A stretch of 64,000 nucleotides of DNA from Drechslerella dactyloides (taxonomy: Eukaryota; Ascomycota; Orbiliomycetes; Orbiliales; Orbiliaceae), in the NCBI GenBank assembly GCA_020064725.1, contig JAGTWJ010000019.1, positions 2,170,001 to 2,234,000 on the forward strand. The letters are read 5' to 3'. Below the pieces are notes generated by a model, which was given only the letters and a program-made list of their open reading frames with translations, ran no database searches and was not told the DNA's origin. Below, piece after piece: positions 61,041-64,000 of this stretch. Both the position numbers and the translations under genes were made by a program. Numbering within the stretch: position 1 is the first letter of the stretch; every line of letters starts with the position of its first letter.

Positions 61041-61674
61041 GCAGCGGCGATTCTCGGAATACTCCCGGTTAGGTAGATGCGTGCGTAACGCCATATATAT
61101 TTTTTGTTTAGCGTGCTCTACTCTTACCGTCTCTCTTTCACATGGCGAAGAGCCAGTGTTTTGCATGTTGCACCTAATGGCGTTGAGTCGAAGCTCCCAG
61201 CCAACATTTCGGTGGCTAATTAGCACAAGCAGAATGGCGACTTGTTTTCAATATTTTACAAGCAATTCCAGCTGTAGTATACAATAGTAACATGGCTATT
61301 ATAGTCATCACTGGCAGTGCATGACATTTACTCCGTACTTCGCCTAAGACAACTATTCGTGGTGAGAAATGTGGCAGGCGCCATGCACCCATATCGAGCT
61401 AGCTGCCGCATCAATGTCCCGATTAGGTTTGCCGGGTTTCCCGAAACAGTTTGTGTGCGGCACCAACGAAAATTTGTGACCGTATGCGCGACATCCCACC
61501 TTCGGAGTATCGTCCTTCACACTGCTAAAATTTGCTCGATCTGCTCCCCGTCGCATCGCTAGCCCGCTGGGACTAGCGCTAGGAAATGTGGTCTGCTGTT
61601 GCTCAGTCCGATTGACCTATCTATACGCAACCTCATCGATATACACTCGGCAGCACCGACTGTCCCTCCCGTCG
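61041..61674. other. Intergenic between ppn1 and mrm1
   Basis: About 630 bases between two genes on the same strand. It includes the ppn1 3' flank and the mrm1 promoter. No coding frame stands out. Confidence 0.6.
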
Positions 61675-64000
61675 ATGTACAGAGGCATCGCCCCCTCCGA
61701 GTTGTCTCGCGCGCCAACTGTAGTGGCACGTCATGCGCGAATATGGACGAACGCGTATTATGCCTGCCGGCGACAATTCAGCAAGACTGCGAATCTAGAA
61801 GCGGGTCATTGGAATCTCCGAGGGAACAGTAAGTCTTCTCAAAGAACGTTTGCTTATGAACGTCTCACGAAATATGCAATGCAAAAATGTCAACGAACCT
61901 TTGGAAGTCTAGTCGACTAACGTTCCACTCTCTTGCTCCTGATCAGAGCAGAATAGAAATAAAGAGCTGGCAAAACGGAGACAATACGAAGATGCTAGAG
62001 AGCGTGGCGATCCGCAAGCTCTGGGGGACACACCTTGGTATAGGTTCACTCCATCGGAGCGGGCGGCAGGAGCAGCGTTTCGTGCTGGTCCGGCTGGGCT
62101 GAGCTTGGAGGAACTCGATTCTTCAGACTCCAAGAATCCTGGCAGGTTTAATGTCGATGTTCAAGGTTCCAGAGAGCAGGGTTGGGATTCTCCGTCTCGT
62201 CCACGGCCGCAGACCTCACTGTTCGGTTCAGATCAGTCCGCGTCGCTCGACAACGGCGGTTCAGATCAGTCCGCATCCACCGACACCGGCAGGTCTTGGA
62301 TGTCTACGTCATCGACAGCGCGGTCCTGGAATAAACCCCCCAGGTTACACAGCTATATCGCAAAAGAAGATCCAGAAGTCTGGCAGCCTAAAGGGCCTAT
62401 GCACAACTACTCGGCACTGGATGGGGAGCTCGATTCACCGGGCGGCGAGAATCCCTTCGGAACGCCGATGACGGTTCTACGCAAGGAACCGAGATTGCTG
62501 CCAAGAATGACTCCTACCTCCGAATTTCTATATGGATATAATATGTGCCTTCTTGCTTTCAGGCAGATGCGGAGGCAAATTCACAAGCTGCACATCTACA
62601 CTGGCCTGATGCGTCAAGGTGGAAGTCGTGAAAGAGAGAACCTGCTAAGAAAAATAGCAGAGAATGTAAAGGTTCCGGTTTCCACAACGATGGATGTGAG
62701 ACTAATCGATGCAATGAGCAAAGGCAGGCCACATAATGTGAGCAATCCCACTCTTGCGCTCTCCGTTATCGCTTTTTCGCCTTTGGCCGCAACCCAGGAG
62801 CCGTGACTGATATAATTTTGAGTTTTTAGGGGTTTGCTTTAGAAGTGGAGCCGATTGAGCTACCTAGAATCGGTTACTTAACCCAGGTATCTGAAGGCAA
62901 ATGCAACGCTCCGATAACACAATCTACGGGCTATGTTGAGATCAAGAGCAAAGGGGAGCGTCAGAATCCTTTCGTGTTAATCCTTGATGAACTGGTAAAT
63001 CAAACCCCATCTGCATCTGAATCTTGTTGCAGCCGCCCAGTCCAAGCGGATATCGCAACATGAAGTGTAGATGCTGACCAAAGTGCCCAGTGTGATGGCG
63101 GAAACTTTGGCGCGATCCTACGCACTGCATACTACCTTGGCGTTGATGCAGTGCTTTCCGTCTCGAATAATTCTGCCCCACCGACTGCTCTGATGTCACG
63201 GGCTTCTGCCGGCGCTCTCGAGGCAATCGATATGTATAATGTGTCGGATCTCGCGGCGTTTATAACGAAGTCGAAGAGGAACGGCTGGACGTTTTACGGC
63301 GCGATGCCATCACCGTCGAATCGAGAACTAGCTAACACGAGGACGAAGAAGAGTATCAAGTGGTACGACATCGAAGGAATCAATGACCCACTCCACTTTG
63401 GTCCCGTGGCGCTCGTAATGGGTAACGAATCTGAGGGACTCCGGCCGACAATACAGAGGCTGATGGACTGCTATGCAACCATCACCAAGCTGAAAAGTGC
63501 GGATCCGGCGGTGGACTCGTTGAACGTGGGGGTTGCAGCATCGATTCTGTGCCATGCTTTCTTGAGGCCAGTAAATAAGGAGAAAAAGCCTGAGAAGCTT
63601 CTTGATAACAGAGCCGCTAAGAGGTTGGGGGCGAGGCACGAGTGGGAGATGGAGACTCTTCGTGAGACAAACGTGATGTTCCATGTCCAGGACGGAAAAT
63701 ATGAGCGGCCTAATACTGCGCCGCCGGAGCAGAATACGAGTAGAGCTGGTGTTGGGTCTACAATGGACCCTGATCAAGATGCCGATTATGACGATGAAGG
63801 GTCAGAATTCGAAGACTACGAGGAGGCCAATCAAGATATTACGAGCTCATCCGGGGCTGGCAGCGAAGTCACCAAAAAATCAGACCGGCTTAACCAGGAA
63901 CATCTAATGCGAGATGGCCCGAATGAAGTCGTCGAGAAAAAGGCGGGAGACGCCAGCACTGCTATAGAGGGGGAACCCTTTGATGATGACGCTGACATGA
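61675..64000 (+). CDS. mrm1: Mitochondrial 21S rRNA 2'-O-methyltransferase Mrm1 (SpoU family), 3' end beyond window
   Basis: Exons 61675-61828, 61947-62737, 62830-62994 and 63091 to the window edge, at least 673 residues with no stop yet. The N-terminus is basic and Ser/Arg-rich (MYRGIAPSELSRAPTVVARH), as in mitochondrial presequences. A SpoU substrate-binding domain covers SEFLYGYNMCLLAFRQMRRQ to SKGRPHNGFALEVEPIELP. The SPOUT catalytic domain has motif 1 GGNFGAILRTAYYLG (rebuilt across intron 3), motif 2 LVMGNESEGLR and motif 3 SLNVGVAASILCHAF, which form the trefoil-knot S-adenosylmethionine site. Yeast Mrm1 methylates a guanosine ribose in the peptidyl-transferase centre of the large mitochondrial rRNA. 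After motif 3 the frame continues for about 140 residues as an acidic tail, unusual for the family. Confidence 0.9.

Overview
The window is nuclear DNA of a filamentous ascomycete (Pezizomycotina). Genes carry many short GT-AG introns of about 40-190 nt, and the proteins are typical fungal families: a hybrid histidine kinase, a GH27 alpha-galactosidase with a ricin-type lectin domain, a DUF3405 protein, Ppn1 and Msn5. Strong resemblance of the alpha-galactosidase to the Aspergillus AglA type makes a eurotiomycete plausible, but this is inference. All exon joins quoted here were worked out by hand from splice sites and reading-frame continuity. For every intact gene the exon lengths sum to a multiple of three, or stay in frame to the window edge.

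Layout. 0-8 kb: mitoferrin (+), then a 13-exon hybrid histidine kinase (-), then a decayed membrane-protein gene (-). 9-15 kb: a long stretch with no recognisable gene. 15-16.5 kb: the cohesin acetyltransferase Eco1 (+). 16.5-19.5 kb: non-coding, with a diverged repeat pair. 19.5-36 kb is the gene-dense, GC-rich core: exportin Msn5 (-), an uncharacterised 738-residue protein (+), an S1/P1 nuclease (+), Rqc1/TCF25 (-), Alg11 (+), Cox18 (-) and a 77-residue protein (-). 37-51 kb: secreted alpha-galactosidase (+), a Thr/Cys-rich secreted protein with a broken start (-), ethanolamine kinase (-), an atypical SDR (-) and a DUF3405 glycosyltransferase-like protein (+). 51-58.6 kb: a gene-poor, decayed region with a roughly 3-kb coding relic whose stop codons look mutation-derived. 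58.7-64 kb: vacuolar endopolyphosphatase Ppn1 (+) and mitochondrial rRNA methyltransferase Mrm1 (+, cut by the window end).

The genes do not form one pathway. Several serve mitochondria (iron import, Cox2 export, 21S rRNA methylation), others serve general housekeeping (nuclear export, ribosome quality control, N-glycan assembly, phosphatidylethanolamine synthesis, polyphosphate turnover), and three are secreted products. I found no biosynthetic cluster, CRISPR array, convincing tRNA or intact transposon. The least ordinary signals are the decayed genes, the transition-biased repeat pair, and the conserved-looking but unrecognised proteins.
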